Assembly (NCBI GenBank): GCA_023409265.1
Contig: JAEYHZ010000010.1
Span: 1-64,000, forward strand
Length of the DNA: 64,000 nt
Source: Bacillota bacterium
GTDB taxonomy: Bacteria > Bacillota > Clostridia > Acetivibrionales > DSM-1351
Reading direction: 5' to 3'
Shown here: one piece after another, positions 8,431 through 16,868 of the stretch
Position numbering within the stretch: position 1 is the first letter of the stretch
How the letters are laid out: each line of letters starts with the position of its first letter
Notes under the pieces: model-generated
Told to the model about the DNA's origin: nothing
Database searches by the model: none
The model's input: only the letters and a program-made list of their open reading frames with translations
Translations under genes and position numbers: made by a program

Positions 8431-9174
8431 ATGGACATAAAAAAGAAAGTTGAAGACATTTTTGACATAGCAGCTCAGCCTACAGTTGATATAGTATCAA
8501 GTATATTTTTGGATGGTGTTGTGGGCTCAGTCTTACCGGGGGTGACAGGAGCAATGCTGGCGTACAAGCAAAAGAGATCAGAAAAAATGTTGGAAAAGTT
8601 CATGATTGAAACACAGAAAAGGCATGAAGAACTTGAAAATAAATTACTTAATGCAAGTGAAGATAGGGTTAAAGAAATTTCCGGGAAGTATTTTGGTATA
8701 GTGGCTGACTATGCAATTGATGAGGTTCAAGAAGATAAAATTCAATACTTAGTGAATGGATTTATAAATTTAGCTTCTGCCGACGATTTAAACGAGGATT
8801 TTGTTTTAACGTACTACGACACACTCAAAACGCTACGATTGGTAGATATCGGAGTTTTGAAATTGTATTACGAAATATACCTTGGAAATGATCAGAAGAG
8901 CTATACTGACATACTCAATGAATTTAATATTGATTACGATCAATATAATGCTATTCGTGATAAACTTGAAAGATTGGGCCTTTTTGCTACAAAGCGAAGT
9001 AAATACGAGGATATCCTATATGAGAATATAATTAATATCCAAAGCTATTTACAGGATGTGTACAAAGGAAAGAAAGCAACGTTGAGATCTCTCAGAACCA
9101 TTGAAAAAAGAGACTCATTCTTAATTAGTAAATTTGGAAAGGAGTTTACTGATTTTTTTATTAAATCAAAATAA
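8431..9174 (+). CDS. Accessory gene (moron) of unknown function inside head operon
   Basis: The 247-residue protein has a hydrophobic N-terminal segment (about residues 18-45, including a Gly/Val/Leu run), a charged coiled coil (50-90), and a C-terminal half with helices and a winged-helix feel (EFNIDYDQYNAIRDKLERLG). The start follows GTCGGAGGTTAATT. Terminators lie on both sides, and it splits the minor-head and scaffold genes, the classic moron layout. The plan resembles Abi-alpha (DUF4393) exclusion proteins, but I cannot confirm homology. A lysogen-expressed defence or exclusion role is a reasonable guess. Confidence 0.6.
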   Translation: MDIKKKVEDIFDIAAQPTVDIVSSIFLDGVVGSVLPGVTGAMLAYKQKRSEKMLEKFMIETQKRHEELENKLLNASEDRVKEISGKYFGIVADYAIDEVQEDKIQYLVNGFINLASADDLNEDFVLTYYDTLKTLRLVDIGVLKLYYEIYLGNDQKSYTDILNEFNIDYDQYNAIRDKLERLGLFATKRSKYEDILYENIINIQSYLQDVYKGKKATLRSLRTIEKRDSFLISKFGKEFTDFFIKSK

Positions 9175-9188
9175 ATAACTCTATATAT

Positions 9189-9219
9189 AAAAGCCTTGGC
9201 AATAAGGCTTTTTTATTTT
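9189..9219 (+). terminator. Rho-independent terminator after accessory gene
   Basis: AAAAGCCTT (9189-9197) pairs with AAGGCTTTT (9204-9212), followed by a T-rich tract. It isolates the accessory gene from the scaffold gene. Confidence 0.8.
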
Positions 9220-9306
9220 GCTCTTTTTACAGGTTTGCGGAGCATAAAGAACAAAGTAACTCCCAAGTCGGAGAGCGACTATAAAAAACCTATGGAGGTA
9301 ATAAAA

Positions 9307-9924
9307 ATGGAATGGTTAAAAAAATTGCTGGAAGCAGCACAGATCAAAGACGGAAAACTTGATGTTGACGCTCTTATGACCTCTATCAATGCTGAGTTTC
9401 CAAAGAATGCAGTACCCAAAGATACTTACAACACTCTGGCTGAAGTAAAAAAGCAGCTTGAGAAGGATGTATACACACGCGACAAGCAGATCGAGGATCT
9501 GAAAAAGGTGGATGCAGCCGGACTTCAGTCAACGATTGAAAAGCTGCAGAAAGAAAACAAGGAAGCAAAGGACAAATATGAGGCTGATATGAAGGAGCTT
9601 ACTCTTACCAATGCTATCAAGATGGCCATAGCTGATAAGGCACAAGATACCGATTTAGTTGCAGGATTGGTTGATAAGGCAAAGCTGGTACTTGGAGATG
9701 ACGGTAAAATCACCGGTCTTGATGAGCAAATTAAAGGCCTGAAAGAATCAAAAGCTTTCCTGTTTAAAGAAGAGAAGCAGGAAGGCCCTACTTTTAAAGG
9801 GTTTAAACCTGTTGAAGGCAAGGAAAAAGGCAATGAGAATGATAGCAGCACATCAGCATTCTTTGCAAAAGCTGCAAATGAAAGCGGAAAGGCCCCCGCA
9901 GCAGCAAATAATCCATGGGGCTAA
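9307..9924 (+). CDS. Phage scaffold protein, GP20 family
   Basis: The protein begins MEWLKKLLEAAQIKDGKL, followed by a long helical coiled coil (about residues 35-110) and a flexible, charged Ala/Gly-rich tail. This is the plan of Phage_GP20 scaffold proteins, which guide capsid assembly and then leave. ATG 9307 is chosen because ATGGAGGTAATAAAA precedes it; the frame stays open further upstream across the terminator, which is not credible coding. Length 205 residues is typical. It sits directly before decoration and capsid genes. Confidence 0.88.
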   Translation: MEWLKKLLEAAQIKDGKLDVDALMTSINAEFPKNAVPKDTYNTLAEVKKQLEKDVYTRDKQIEDLKKVDAAGLQSTIEKLQKENKEAKDKYEADMKELTLTNAIKMAIADKAQDTDLVAGLVDKAKLVLGDDGKITGLDEQIKGLKESKAFLFKEEKQEGPTFKGFKPVEGKEKGNENDSSTSAFFAKAANESGKAPAAANNPWG

Positions 9925-9939
9925 TGAAAGGAGAAACTT

Positions 9940-10260
9940 ATGTACGTAAAAACTTACCCACAAGGGAAGGATGTTAACTTCCTTGCAAGCTCGAAATTCA
10001 CAAGCTTTACTTATGAAGTATTAGACATTGGTGTTACAGCAGATGCCCATGGAAGAAAGATTGTCCCGGCAGGTACTGTGTATCCCAAAAATGATGCAAC
10101 AGCTATCGGGATACTTTATACCGATGTAGATGTGACAGAAGGACCGCAGCCTGGAGCTGTACTGGTCGAGGCCTGGGTGCTTGAAGCTAGACTTCCAATA
10201 GTACCTTCTGCTGAAGCCAAAACAGCTATGAAAGGCATCAAATTTAAAACTATAGTGTAA
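9940..10260 (+). CDS. Probable head decoration protein
   Basis: This 106-residue protein lies between scaffold and major capsid, where lambda-type phages encode their decoration protein. It is beta-rich (VPAGTVYPKNDATAIGIL and VEAWVLEARLP), with no Cys and no membrane segment. The start follows GAAAGGAGAAACTT. It probably stabilises the mature head surface. The call rests on position and general character. Confidence 0.7.
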   Translation: MYVKTYPQGKDVNFLASSKFTSFTYEVLDIGVTADAHGRKIVPAGTVYPKNDATAIGILYTDVDVTEGPQPGAVLVEAWVLEARLPIVPSAEAKTAMKGIKFKTIV

Positions 10261-10273
10261 GGGAGGAACAATA

Positions 10274-11296
10274 ATGCCAAATGTACTTGAATTATTTAGC
10301 CAGAAAGAAATTTTGAATTATCTACAGAACAGACAGTATCCGTCACTTTTAGGGGAAACCTTGTTTCCGGAAGTAAAGAAGCAGAGTCTGGAATTTGACC
10401 AGATAAAGGGGGCTGGAAAGGTACCAGTTATTGCATCGGTTCATGCGTTTGATACTGAAGCCGAAATTGGTTCAAGAGAAGGCAATAAGCAGGCATTGGA
10501 ACTTGCACTCGTAAAGAGAAAACTGCAGATGAAAGAAAAGGATATCATTGCGTTGGAGTCTCCGAGGAATTCTGCAGAACAGCAATACCTGATGCAACAG
10601 GTATATAATGACGTTGACATGCTTGTAGCAGGTGTTAAGGCAAGGGTGGAACTCATGCGTATGGATGCTCTGGCCAACGGAATTCTGACAATAAACGAAA
10701 ATAACCTGACACTTACCATTGACTATGGAGTGCCCACAGAACACAAGGAGGTACTAGGCGGTACAGACATTTGGACTAACGAAAACAGCGATCCTGTTGA
10801 CGATATGGAACGTTGGGCAGATGCTCTGGATATAAAACCTACCCGCGCATTGACTTCCAAGCAGATTCGTAACGCTTTATTGAGGCATCCAAAAGTTATC
10901 GGAGCTTTGTTTGGTAAAGATAGCTTAAGAGTCCCTACAGTTGCAGACCTGAATGCATTCTTAACACAGCATCAGCTGCCTACCATTGTCACCTATGACG
11001 AAGTATATCGTAAGCAGCAGTCAAATGGTACTTATACGAAAAATAGATACTGGCCAGCTAATAAGTTTACAATGTTTGGACCTGACACACTGGGCGAAAC
11101 AATCTATGGTCCCACTGCTGAAGAGATCCGCCTAACACGAGATCCCAATATTCAGGTTCAGACAATCGGTAAGGTATTGGCTATGGTTTATGAGGAAGGG
11201 AAAGATCCTGTGTCAACATGGACAAAGGCGGTTGCTACAGCATTACCTTCATTCCCTGCGGCAGACGAAGTATTCCAAGCGCAGCCTATTGTTTAA
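10274..11296 (+). CDS. Major capsid protein, lambda gpE family
   Basis: The 340-residue product matches the Phage_cap_E family. It has an N-terminal LELFSQKEILNYLQNRQYP, an ALELALVKRKLQMKEKDI spine helix, and a C-terminal TRDPNIQVQTIGKVLAMVYEE strand. It assembles into the icosahedral shell. GGGAGGAACAATA precedes ATG 10274. No homologue of this gene exists in the second tail locus of the window. Confidence 0.92.
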   Translation: MPNVLELFSQKEILNYLQNRQYPSLLGETLFPEVKKQSLEFDQIKGAGKVPVIASVHAFDTEAEIGSREGNKQALELALVKRKLQMKEKDIIALESPRNSAEQQYLMQQVYNDVDMLVAGVKARVELMRMDALANGILTINENNLTLTIDYGVPTEHKEVLGGTDIWTNENSDPVDDMERWADALDIKPTRALTSKQIRNALLRHPKVIGALFGKDSLRVPTVADLNAFLTQHQLPTIVTYDEVYRKQQSNGTYTKNRYWPANKFTMFGPDTLGETIYGPTAEEIRLTRDPNIQVQTIGKVLAMVYEEGKDPVSTWTKAVATALPSFPAADEVFQAQPIV

Positions 11297-11308
11297 GGAG
11301 GACCGTAT

Positions 11309-11563
11309 ATGTTGGTAAAAGTAAAGAACATCCCTGTAAGATATCACAAAACTACTCATACTGCTGGTACGGAATTTGAGATAAATGATGAGCACTTGGA
11401 CGGTATTAAGAGTTTTGTTGAAATTGTTGAGGGAAGAAGTATCGAAAATATGACAACTGCTGAACTTAAGGCTTATGCAATATCTGTCGGTATTGAACTG
11501 GGAGAAGCAGTAAAAAAGGCTGATATCCTGGCAATTATTCAAGCCAGCCAAAAGCAGGAGTGA
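11309..11563 (+). CDS. Small head protein with HeH/LEM-like domain
   Basis: The 84-residue product ends in NMTTAELKAYAISVGIEL plus KKADILAII, the helix-extended-helix (HeH/LEM) pattern often found in small phage proteins after the capsid gene. It may bind DNA or act in head maturation. AAGGAGGACCGTAT precedes ATG 11309. The gap to the capsid gene is 12 bases, and the next gene begins just past its end. Confidence 0.7.
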   Translation: MLVKVKNIPVRYHKTTHTAGTEFEINDEHLDGIKSFVEIVEGRSIENMTTAELKAYAISVGIELGEAVKKADILAIIQASQKQE

Positions 11564-11568
11564 TGTGT

Positions 11569-11940
11569 ATGACAAATGCAGATATCTGGAAAGTGATTAA
11601 GCTCAGGCTTCAGCTCAATGATGATACACTGCAGCCGCTTATTGATACTTACATCGATGAGATTGGCCAGCGCATTATGAATTACTGCGGCATTTCAATA
11701 ATACCCGAAGGTTTGAAATATACTTGGGTATCAATGGTTATTGATGCAATCCGGATAGATCTCCCCAACATATCTGAAATAAATGACACAGTGGGTGGAG
11801 GAGAGAATGTTAAAATTGGGGATACATCTGTGTCCCCTGCATCATCCTCCGGAGTATCCAACGTATCAAAAAGCTGCATAGACAAAGTAGTTCTCAATTA
11901 TAGTATCGACCTGAACCGGTTCCGAAATTTGAGGTGGTAA
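11569..11940 (+). CDS. Head-tail connector protein (YqbG-like)
   Basis: This small helical protein (MTNADIWKVIKLRLQLND..., 123 residues) fits the head-tail adaptor class (SPP1 gp15 / HK97 gp6, YqbG of skin). These form the ring under the portal. I start at ATG 11569 with GCAGGAGTGATGTGT upstream, rather than the upstream in-frame ATG 11560, which sits within that ribosome site. The order connector, closure, gp10, terminator that follows is standard. Confidence 0.75.
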   Translation: MTNADIWKVIKLRLQLNDDTLQPLIDTYIDEIGQRIMNYCGISIIPEGLKYTWVSMVIDAIRIDLPNISEINDTVGGGENVKIGDTSVSPASSSGVSNVSKSCIDKVVLNYSIDLNRFRNLRW

Positions 11941-11941
11941 C

Positions 11942-12316
11942 ATGGTTATAAATTACACAAAGCACCGGAAAGCTATAGAAAAGCTATATGACTCAGTATG
12001 CACCATAACCAGATATAAAAAAGAAAAGGATCCTGTCAGCAAGGAGACTATATTGGTTCCAGAATTACCTCCTGTATGCAATGATCAACCTTGCCGTATA
12101 TCTCAAAAGTCCCTTGCTACAAATGGGCAGACAGAAGCACAAAACAGTGTTCGGTATGAGATAAAGCTGTTTATTGCTCCTGAAATTGAGATACGACAGG
12201 GAGATGAGATATCCGTAACCCGTTATGGGGCTACCACTCATTATCAGGCAGGAGAACCGTTCCCGCCTTACCCTACGCACCAGGAAGTATCACTGCAGCG
12301 GAAGGGGAATGCCTAA
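11942..12316 (+). CDS. Head closure protein (YqbH/XkdH-like)
   Basis: The 124-residue protein has the beta-barrel head-closure pattern of SPP1 gp16: YDSVCTITRYKKEKD, then CRISQKSL, KLFIAPEIEIRQGDEI and a Pro-rich C-terminus. It seals the portal after packaging and provides the tail docking face. The start lies one base past the previous stop, and its stop overlaps the next start by one base. Confidence 0.78.
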   Translation: MVINYTKHRKAIEKLYDSVCTITRYKKEKDPVSKETILVPELPPVCNDQPCRISQKSLATNGQTEAQNSVRYEIKLFIAPEIEIRQGDEISVTRYGATTHYQAGEPFPPYPTHQEVSLQRKGNA

Positions 12317-12837
12317 TGACCAAATGGGGTAAATTTGACTTTAAGGAAGTTGAGGAACTGGCAAAAAACATTCAAAAGATAATGGATGAGAATGTTATTG
12401 AAGGATTTATTCGTGATTTCATTAATGAGATGGCCAACCGGGCTTTAAGAATGATCAAAAAGAGAGCACGGGAAATGTCGGCTGGCAAATCAAGCACCGG
12501 AGCCCTAAAAGATAGATGGTATGTTTCTGAAATAAACAAAGTGGGTGATGAATACTCTGTTGAGATATATTGTCCATTGGAATATGCCAGCTATGTGGAA
12601 TATGGCTTCCGTTCACACTTTGTTCCGGGACATTGGGAAGGGGACCATTTTGTTTATGAGCCTGGATATAAACCACCTTCAGGAGAGCCTGCAGGAATGT
12701 GGGTAGGTAAAGGCAAGCCCTGGGTTGAAGGTAAATTCATAATGACCATACCCATGAAGGAAATTGAGAAACAAATTCCCAAGTATCTCGAAAAAAGGCA
12801 AAAGCAGCTGTTTGAAAAGCTGATGGGAGGTAGATAA
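12316..12837 (+). CDS. HK97 gp10-like tail completion protein (XkdI-like)
   Basis: The 173-residue protein carries the HK97 gp10 pattern: an N-terminal helical region, GALKDRWYVSEI, then LEYASYVEYGFRSHFVPGHW and a C-terminal helix. These proteins join head and tail or form part of the tail completion complex. It is translationally coupled to the closure gene. No counterpart exists in the second tail locus. Confidence 0.82.
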   Translation: MTKWGKFDFKEVEELAKNIQKIMDENVIEGFIRDFINEMANRALRMIKKRAREMSAGKSSTGALKDRWYVSEINKVGDEYSVEIYCPLEYASYVEYGFRSHFVPGHWEGDHFVYEPGYKPPSGEPAGMWVGKGKPWVEGKFIMTIPMKEIEKQIPKYLEKRQKQLFEKLMGGR

Positions 12838-12839
12838 CG

Positions 12840-13268
12840 GTGGGTGCAGTAACTATTAATGCAATCAGGGATGCAGTTAACCGGGTGATAGATATATACT
12901 TTCCGGATGTTGAAATAATGGGTGAAGAAATCAAGCAAGGGCTAAGAGAACCTTGTTTTTTTGTTAAGCTCATCCAGGGAGAGCAGACCCAGGAGCTGGG
13001 ACTACGTTACAATCGGTCACATGCCTTTGATATTCATTACTTTGGTACGAACAACCGGGAGTCTTATGATATCACTGAGAGGCTATATGAAGTGATGAGG
13101 CTAATTGAGTATGAAGGCATGTTATTTCAGGGTACCGGCATGAAGCATGAGATAGTTGATGGAGTACTGCATTTCTTTGTTGATTACAATTTTAAGGTTC
13201 GGGAAGTCATTCCGGAGGAAACAAAAATGCAGTCTATCGAACAAGGAGGTAATACAAAAAATGAGTAA
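12840..13268 (+). CDS. Tail terminator protein (DUF6838/XkdJ-like)
   Basis: The start is GTG 12840 after GATGGGAGGTAGATAACG. The protein (142 residues) has CFFVKLIQGEQTQEL, FDIHYFG and ILHFFVDYNF-like strands (here VLHFFVDYNF). It closely parallels the gene at 35449 in the tailocin (PCFFINLHASNQKRM, FDIEYHP, LLHFYVNYNF). It caps the tail tube and sheath and, in a phage, docks to the head. Confidence 0.78.
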   Translation: MGAVTINAIRDAVNRVIDIYFPDVEIMGEEIKQGLREPCFFVKLIQGEQTQELGLRYNRSHAFDIHYFGTNNRESYDITERLYEVMRLIEYEGMLFQGTGMKHEIVDGVLHFFVDYNFKVREVIPEETKMQSIEQGGNTKNE

Positions 13269-13434
13269 GAAGGAAACCGAAGCTGTTTATTCAAAACAGC
13301 AGTTTTTGAATTCAAGCATTTTTACAGCAGGGCAAAAAGACCTTCTTAATGCCTTGCTTGAAGATGGTAAGGACTATTCGCACTCTCGGGTGAGTGAAAT
13401 AATCAGGAAATTTTTAGATAAGGAGGCGAGATAA
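13261..13434 (+). CDS. Small tail-module protein
   Basis: This 57-residue protein begins at ATG 13261 with AAGGAGGTAATACAAAA upstream, overlapping the previous stop. It reads as QFLNSSIFTAGQKDLLNALL, then DYSHSRVSEIIRKFL. The tailocin has a matching gene in the same slot (35882-36079) with a shared pattern (SKEQIISSQRYKDNRDIVNVLL, EVDSLITKFM). Such short genes between tail terminator and sheath are constant in clostridial PBSX-like elements; their job is unknown. Confidence 0.75.
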   Translation: MSKKETEAVYSKQQFLNSSIFTAGQKDLLNALLEDGKDYSHSRVSEIIRKFLDKEAR

Positions 13435-14751
13435 TTGGCAGCAGGAACATGGACAACACAGAATAAGGTACGCCCTGGAGCGTATATTAATTTCAACACA
13501 GTCCCTAAAGCAGTAGGAACAGTTGGTGATAGAGGTATCGTAACAATACCCTTACAACTGTCCTGGGGCGAATCAGGCAAAATTATTGCTATTGAAGCAG
13601 GGGAAGACATATTTACAAAGCTGGGATATTCCATAACAGATTCAAAGCTTTTGTTGGTGAATGAAGCACTGAAAAGGGCAAATAAATTATTGCTGTACAG
13701 GTTGAATACAGGAATAAAGGCTAGCGCTACAAATGAAAATCTTACCATTACAGCTAAATATGGTGGTGTCAGAGGAAATGATATCACAGTGAAAATAGCA
13801 GTAAATGTGGATAATGCTTCAAAGTTTGATGTGACTACTTTGCTTTCAGGTAATGTTATAGATGTTCAGACTGTTGGAAATATGTCGGAGCTTAAGGGAA
13901 ACGACTGGGTTGTATTCAGCGGCACCGGAACGCTGACAGTTACAGCAGGGATCCCGCTTACTGCGGGAGCAGATGGGAGTATAACAAACCAGAACTACAT
14001 TGATTACCTGTCAGCAGTAGAGATATTTGACTTCAACACCATGGCTCTTCCGGTTATCGACAATACACTTAAAAGTACTGCGGTTTCATTCTGCAAACGG
14101 CTAAGAGAAGATGAGGGAAAGAAAATTCAGATTGTTGTTGAAAACTACCCTACAGCAGATTATGAGGGTGCTATTAGTGTGAAGAACGGGGTAATACTAT
14201 CAGACGGAACCACTTTAACCCCTGTTCAGGCAGTAGCATGGGTTGCCGGGGCAACAGCGGCCGCACACATAAATGAATCTCTTACTTATGCAACATATGA
14301 CGGAGCTGTAGATGTGGTACCCAAATATACAAATTCGCAAATAATTGCGGCACTTCAGGCCGGTGAGTTTGTATTTACTGCAAAGAACAATCAGGCTGTT
14401 GTGGAGCAGGATATCAACACTCTTACCAGCTTAACTCCAACGAAGGGTAAAGCGTTTCGCAAGAATAGAGTGATTAGAGTGCTCGACGGCATCAATAATG
14501 ACTTTGTCAGAATATTTAGCGATTTTTATATCGGCAAAGTTGATAATAATGCTGATGGACGTAACCTGCTTAAAAATGAGTGTATAAGTTATCTTGATAC
14601 CCTTCAGGGAATAAACGCTATTCAGAATTTTAATTCCCAGTCGGATATAGTTGTCCAGCAGGGCAATGATGCAGATAGTGTCTATATAGAAACTTATACT
14701 CAGCCGGTAGACAGTATTGAAAAAATCTACATGAAAGTGCAGGTGGTGTAG
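13435..14751 (+). CDS. xkdK: Contractile tail sheath protein (XkdK-like)
   Basis: The 438-residue product begins AAGTWTTQNKVRPGAYINF, the signature N-terminus of PBSX/XkdK sheath proteins, and ends in the conserved sheath C-terminal region (IETYTQPVDSIEKIYMKVQV). Sheath subunits surround the tube and contract to drive it into the target envelope. The start is TTG, with AAGGAGGCGAGATAA just upstream. The tailocin sheath at 36081 shares the same N-terminus and GGVRGNDI-type core motif. Confidence 0.92.
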   Translation: MAAGTWTTQNKVRPGAYINFNTVPKAVGTVGDRGIVTIPLQLSWGESGKIIAIEAGEDIFTKLGYSITDSKLLLVNEALKRANKLLLYRLNTGIKASATNENLTITAKYGGVRGNDITVKIAVNVDNASKFDVTTLLSGNVIDVQTVGNMSELKGNDWVVFSGTGTLTVTAGIPLTAGADGSITNQNYIDYLSAVEIFDFNTMALPVIDNTLKSTAVSFCKRLREDEGKKIQIVVENYPTADYEGAISVKNGVILSDGTTLTPVQAVAWVAGATAAAHINESLTYATYDGAVDVVPKYTNSQIIAALQAGEFVFTAKNNQAVVEQDINTLTSLTPTKGKAFRKNRVIRVLDGINNDFVRIFSDFYIGKVDNNADGRNLLKNECISYLDTLQGINAIQNFNSQSDIVVQQGNDADSVYIETYTQPVDSIEKIYMKVQVV

Positions 14752-14752
14752 T

Positions 14753-15211
14753 GTGTTTATGAAAGAATCGGATGCCGTAGCCGGCAAACATGCCAAGGCA
14801 TATATAACAATAAACGGAGCTGTGGAGGAACTTTTTTACGCGAAAAAGCTTGAGTCTACGATTGAGAAGAATAAATCAGATGTTCCCGTTCTGGGTAAGA
14901 CAAATGTAGGTAAAAAGGCTGCAGGCTGGTCCGGTAGTGGTACACTTACCGTATACTATGTTACCAGCTTATTCCGTGCAAAGGTCCGGGAATATGTAAA
15001 GACCGGCAAGGACTTTTATTTTGACATCACAGTAACCAATGAGGATCCAACATCTACAGTGGGAAAGCAGACTTCGGTACTGAAGAACTGCAATTTGGAC
15101 AGCATAACCGCAGCGGCCTTTGATGCAACCTCTGATGATATGCTGGAGGAAGAACTGGCCTTTACATTTGATGATTATGATATTTTAGAAGAATTTAACG
15201 CACCACAATAA
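14753..15211 (+). CDS. xkdM: Tail tube protein (XkdM-like)
   Basis: The 152-residue protein has the XkdM tube pattern: VPVLGKTNVGKKAAGWSGSG, TSLFRAKVREYVKTGKDFYF, and an acidic LEEELAFTFDDYDILEEF end. It forms the inner tube that crosses the target cell wall. I take GTG 14753, with GCAGGTGGTGTA upstream; ATG 14759 is also possible. It follows the sheath stop by one base. Confidence 0.9.
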   Translation: MFMKESDAVAGKHAKAYITINGAVEELFYAKKLESTIEKNKSDVPVLGKTNVGKKAAGWSGSGTLTVYYVTSLFRAKVREYVKTGKDFYFDITVTNEDPTSTVGKQTSVLKNCNLDSITAAAFDATSDDMLEEELAFTFDDYDILEEFNAPQ

Positions 15212-15227
15212 AAGGAGATGAAAATAT

Positions 15228-15650
15228 ATGAGTGATTTACAGGCTTTTTTTGCGCAGAATGTTGCTACTAACATTACTGAGGACTATCTAGTATCTGAAC
15301 GTTTTAAGGATAAGGACGGGAAACCAATTCCATGGAAGCTCCGGACAGTTAGTGAAGCGGAAAACGAAGAGATAAGAAAAGCTTCAACACGCTATGTAAA
15401 GGGCAAAAATGGAGTAAAAGTGGCTGAAACTAACGGTGATGAGTACATTGGAAAACTTGCTGTAGCGAGTGTTGTTTTTCCGGATTTAAAAAACGCCGAT
15501 CTGCAAAAATCTTATGGAGTCATAGGCGCCGACGCTGTTCTTAAGAAGATGCTTTTATCCGGAGAATATGCGGCTCTAATTCAAAAGGTTCAGGAAATAA
15601 ACGGTTTTGACAAGGACATAAACGACAAAATTGAAGAAGTAAAAAACTAA
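15228..15650 (+). CDS. xkdN: Tail assembly chaperone, short form (XkdN-like)
   Basis: The 140-residue XkdN-family protein (Phage_XkdN) is preceded by AAAGGAGATGAAAATAT. It shows KDGKPIPWKLRTVSEAENEEI and an acidic C-terminus ending EVKN. With the longer frameshifted form (see next entry) it probably coats the tape measure protein during tail assembly, as lambda gpG does. The last sense codons overlap a slippery heptamer immediately before the UAA stop. Confidence 0.9.
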   Translation: MSDLQAFFAQNVATNITEDYLVSERFKDKDGKPIPWKLRTVSEAENEEIRKASTRYVKGKNGVKVAETNGDEYIGKLAVASVVFPDLKNADLQKSYGVIGADAVLKKMLLSGEYAALIQKVQEINGFDKDINDKIEEVKN

Positions 15651-15823
15651 TAGAGGAGGGCGACAGTGAGTGGAATTATGCTTACTTCGCCCTCCACAAA
15701 CTCCGGATAAAGCCCTGGGAGTATGCAGAATACAATGACGATCAAAAAGCGGCATTGATTGCAATGATTGATATTTATATAAAGGCGGAGAAGAAAAATG
15801 CTGCAAAAATTAGAAAAAGATAG
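15228..15823 (+). CDS. Tail assembly chaperone, long form made by -1 frameshift
   Basis: In frame 0 the gene ends at 15650, but A AAA AAC (15641-15647) directly before the UAA is a textbook -1 slippery site. Slipping one base back opens a frame that runs without a stop to TAG 15821-15823. It adds about 58 residues (beginning KKLIEEGDSEWNYAYFALHK) that have no good start codon of their own. This is the lambda G/GT arrangement. The tailocin copy at 37893 has the same heptamer and a matching extension. Confidence 0.85.
15641..15647 (+). promoter_or_regulatory. Slippery heptamer for -1 frameshifting
   Basis: A AAA AAC in frame, followed at once by TAA. The -1 frame is open downstream for 58 codons. 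AGAGGAGGG (15652-15660), ten bases or less 3' of the site, is purine-rich but is downstream, so it is not the usual stimulatory upstream Shine-Dalgarno. Confidence 0.85.
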
Positions 15824-15885
15824 GTTAATTTTATAATTTTTATGATATAATTGCCATATTATTCATGTTGAGGAGGCCATTCACT

Positions 15886-16803
15886 ATGAAGAGAATATTA
15901 ATACTAGCCTTAGCGATATTGGTTTGCCTGAGTTCGGTAGTATTTGGAGCAAATGAATCTGCTAAGGATACGAATAGGCTTTATGTCGAAGATGGTACAG
16001 GTAAGTATTCAGGATACAATTTATTGAAAGGGCATCCTGATGAAAAGAAATTTCAAATTTATTTTAAAGTTCACACCAAGGAAAATATTACTTCATATGA
16101 GATTAAAGTTATTGACTTAAGAAAAATTGATCTCAGCGCTACTATAAAGTGGAAATATAACGGTAAAACATATAAGACAAAGAGAAAAGATTTATACAAC
16201 TATTTTGTTGATGTTACATCATTCAGAAATAAGTTTAAAATAAATGGATCCACAGTATTATCAACAGATTGGTTGATCAAAACCTTTGGAGATGTTTATA
16301 CCGAATGGGCAGAGGGATATTATTTTGAAGATGAGGCATCAAGATTAGTAGATAGCTATATTATGCAAATTAATGAATCAAGTGATAAGAACAGTAATGT
16401 ATCATTAACACCGGATACAGAAGTTGTTGCAGTAGAAGAAAAGAAACCTGACCCGACTATTGAAGATGTTATTAGCTCTCTTCAGAATAAAAATATGCCC
16501 GCTGAATTAAAGGAATTTAATATCAAATGGATCGGAGAGAAAGAGTTATCTGATTCATATAATATAAAGATTCATCGATTGCCGGGTTCAATAAAATTCT
16601 ATAATGATTCTAATAATAAGCTTTTATATGAGATTCAAAATGTACCTAAAGAACCCGCTAATGAAAAGGTATACACAGAGAATAACATTAGTTATCAGTA
16701 CATACAAGGAAAAAACTTTACAGGTAGTGGAGGAGAAATGTATGTAGTTAAAGGGTTTTATTTCGATCGAGAGGATTTAAAAATCAAAAACTTAATAAAG
16801 TAA
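15886..16803 (+). CDS. Secreted accessory protein (moron) within the tail operon
   Basis: The 305-residue protein has a clear signal peptide (MKRILILALAILVCLSSVVFG, cut after about residue 21 before ANES) and no lipobox Cys at the cleavage point. The mature part is Lys-, Tyr- and Asp-rich, beta-type, with no family I recognise. ATG 15886 follows GAGGAGGCC. A TATAAT-like box lies upstream (about 15845-15851) and a terminator follows, so it can be expressed on its own in the lysogen. It interrupts the chaperone-tape measure pair, an unusual place for a gene. Confidence 0.65.
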   Translation: MKRILILALAILVCLSSVVFGANESAKDTNRLYVEDGTGKYSGYNLLKGHPDEKKFQIYFKVHTKENITSYEIKVIDLRKIDLSATIKWKYNGKTYKTKRKDLYNYFVDVTSFRNKFKINGSTVLSTDWLIKTFGDVYTEWAEGYYFEDEASRLVDSYIMQINESSDKNSNVSLTPDTEVVAVEEKKPDPTIEDVISSLQNKNMPAELKEFNIKWIGEKELSDSYNIKIHRLPGSIKFYNDSNNKLLYEIQNVPKEPANEKVYTENNISYQYIQGKNFTGSGGEMYVVKGFYFDREDLKIKNLIK

Positions 16804-16816
16804 GAAAAAAGCAATC

Positions 16817-16844
16817 AGCATCTTCAATCGAAGGTGCTTTTTGT
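16817..16844 (+). terminator. Terminator after secreted accessory gene
   Basis: AGCATCTTC (16817-16825) pairs with GAAGGTGCT (16830-16838, one G-T), followed by a T-rich run. Confidence 0.75.
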
Positions 16845-16868
16845 TTTGTTCTCATAGGAGGTGAAGTC

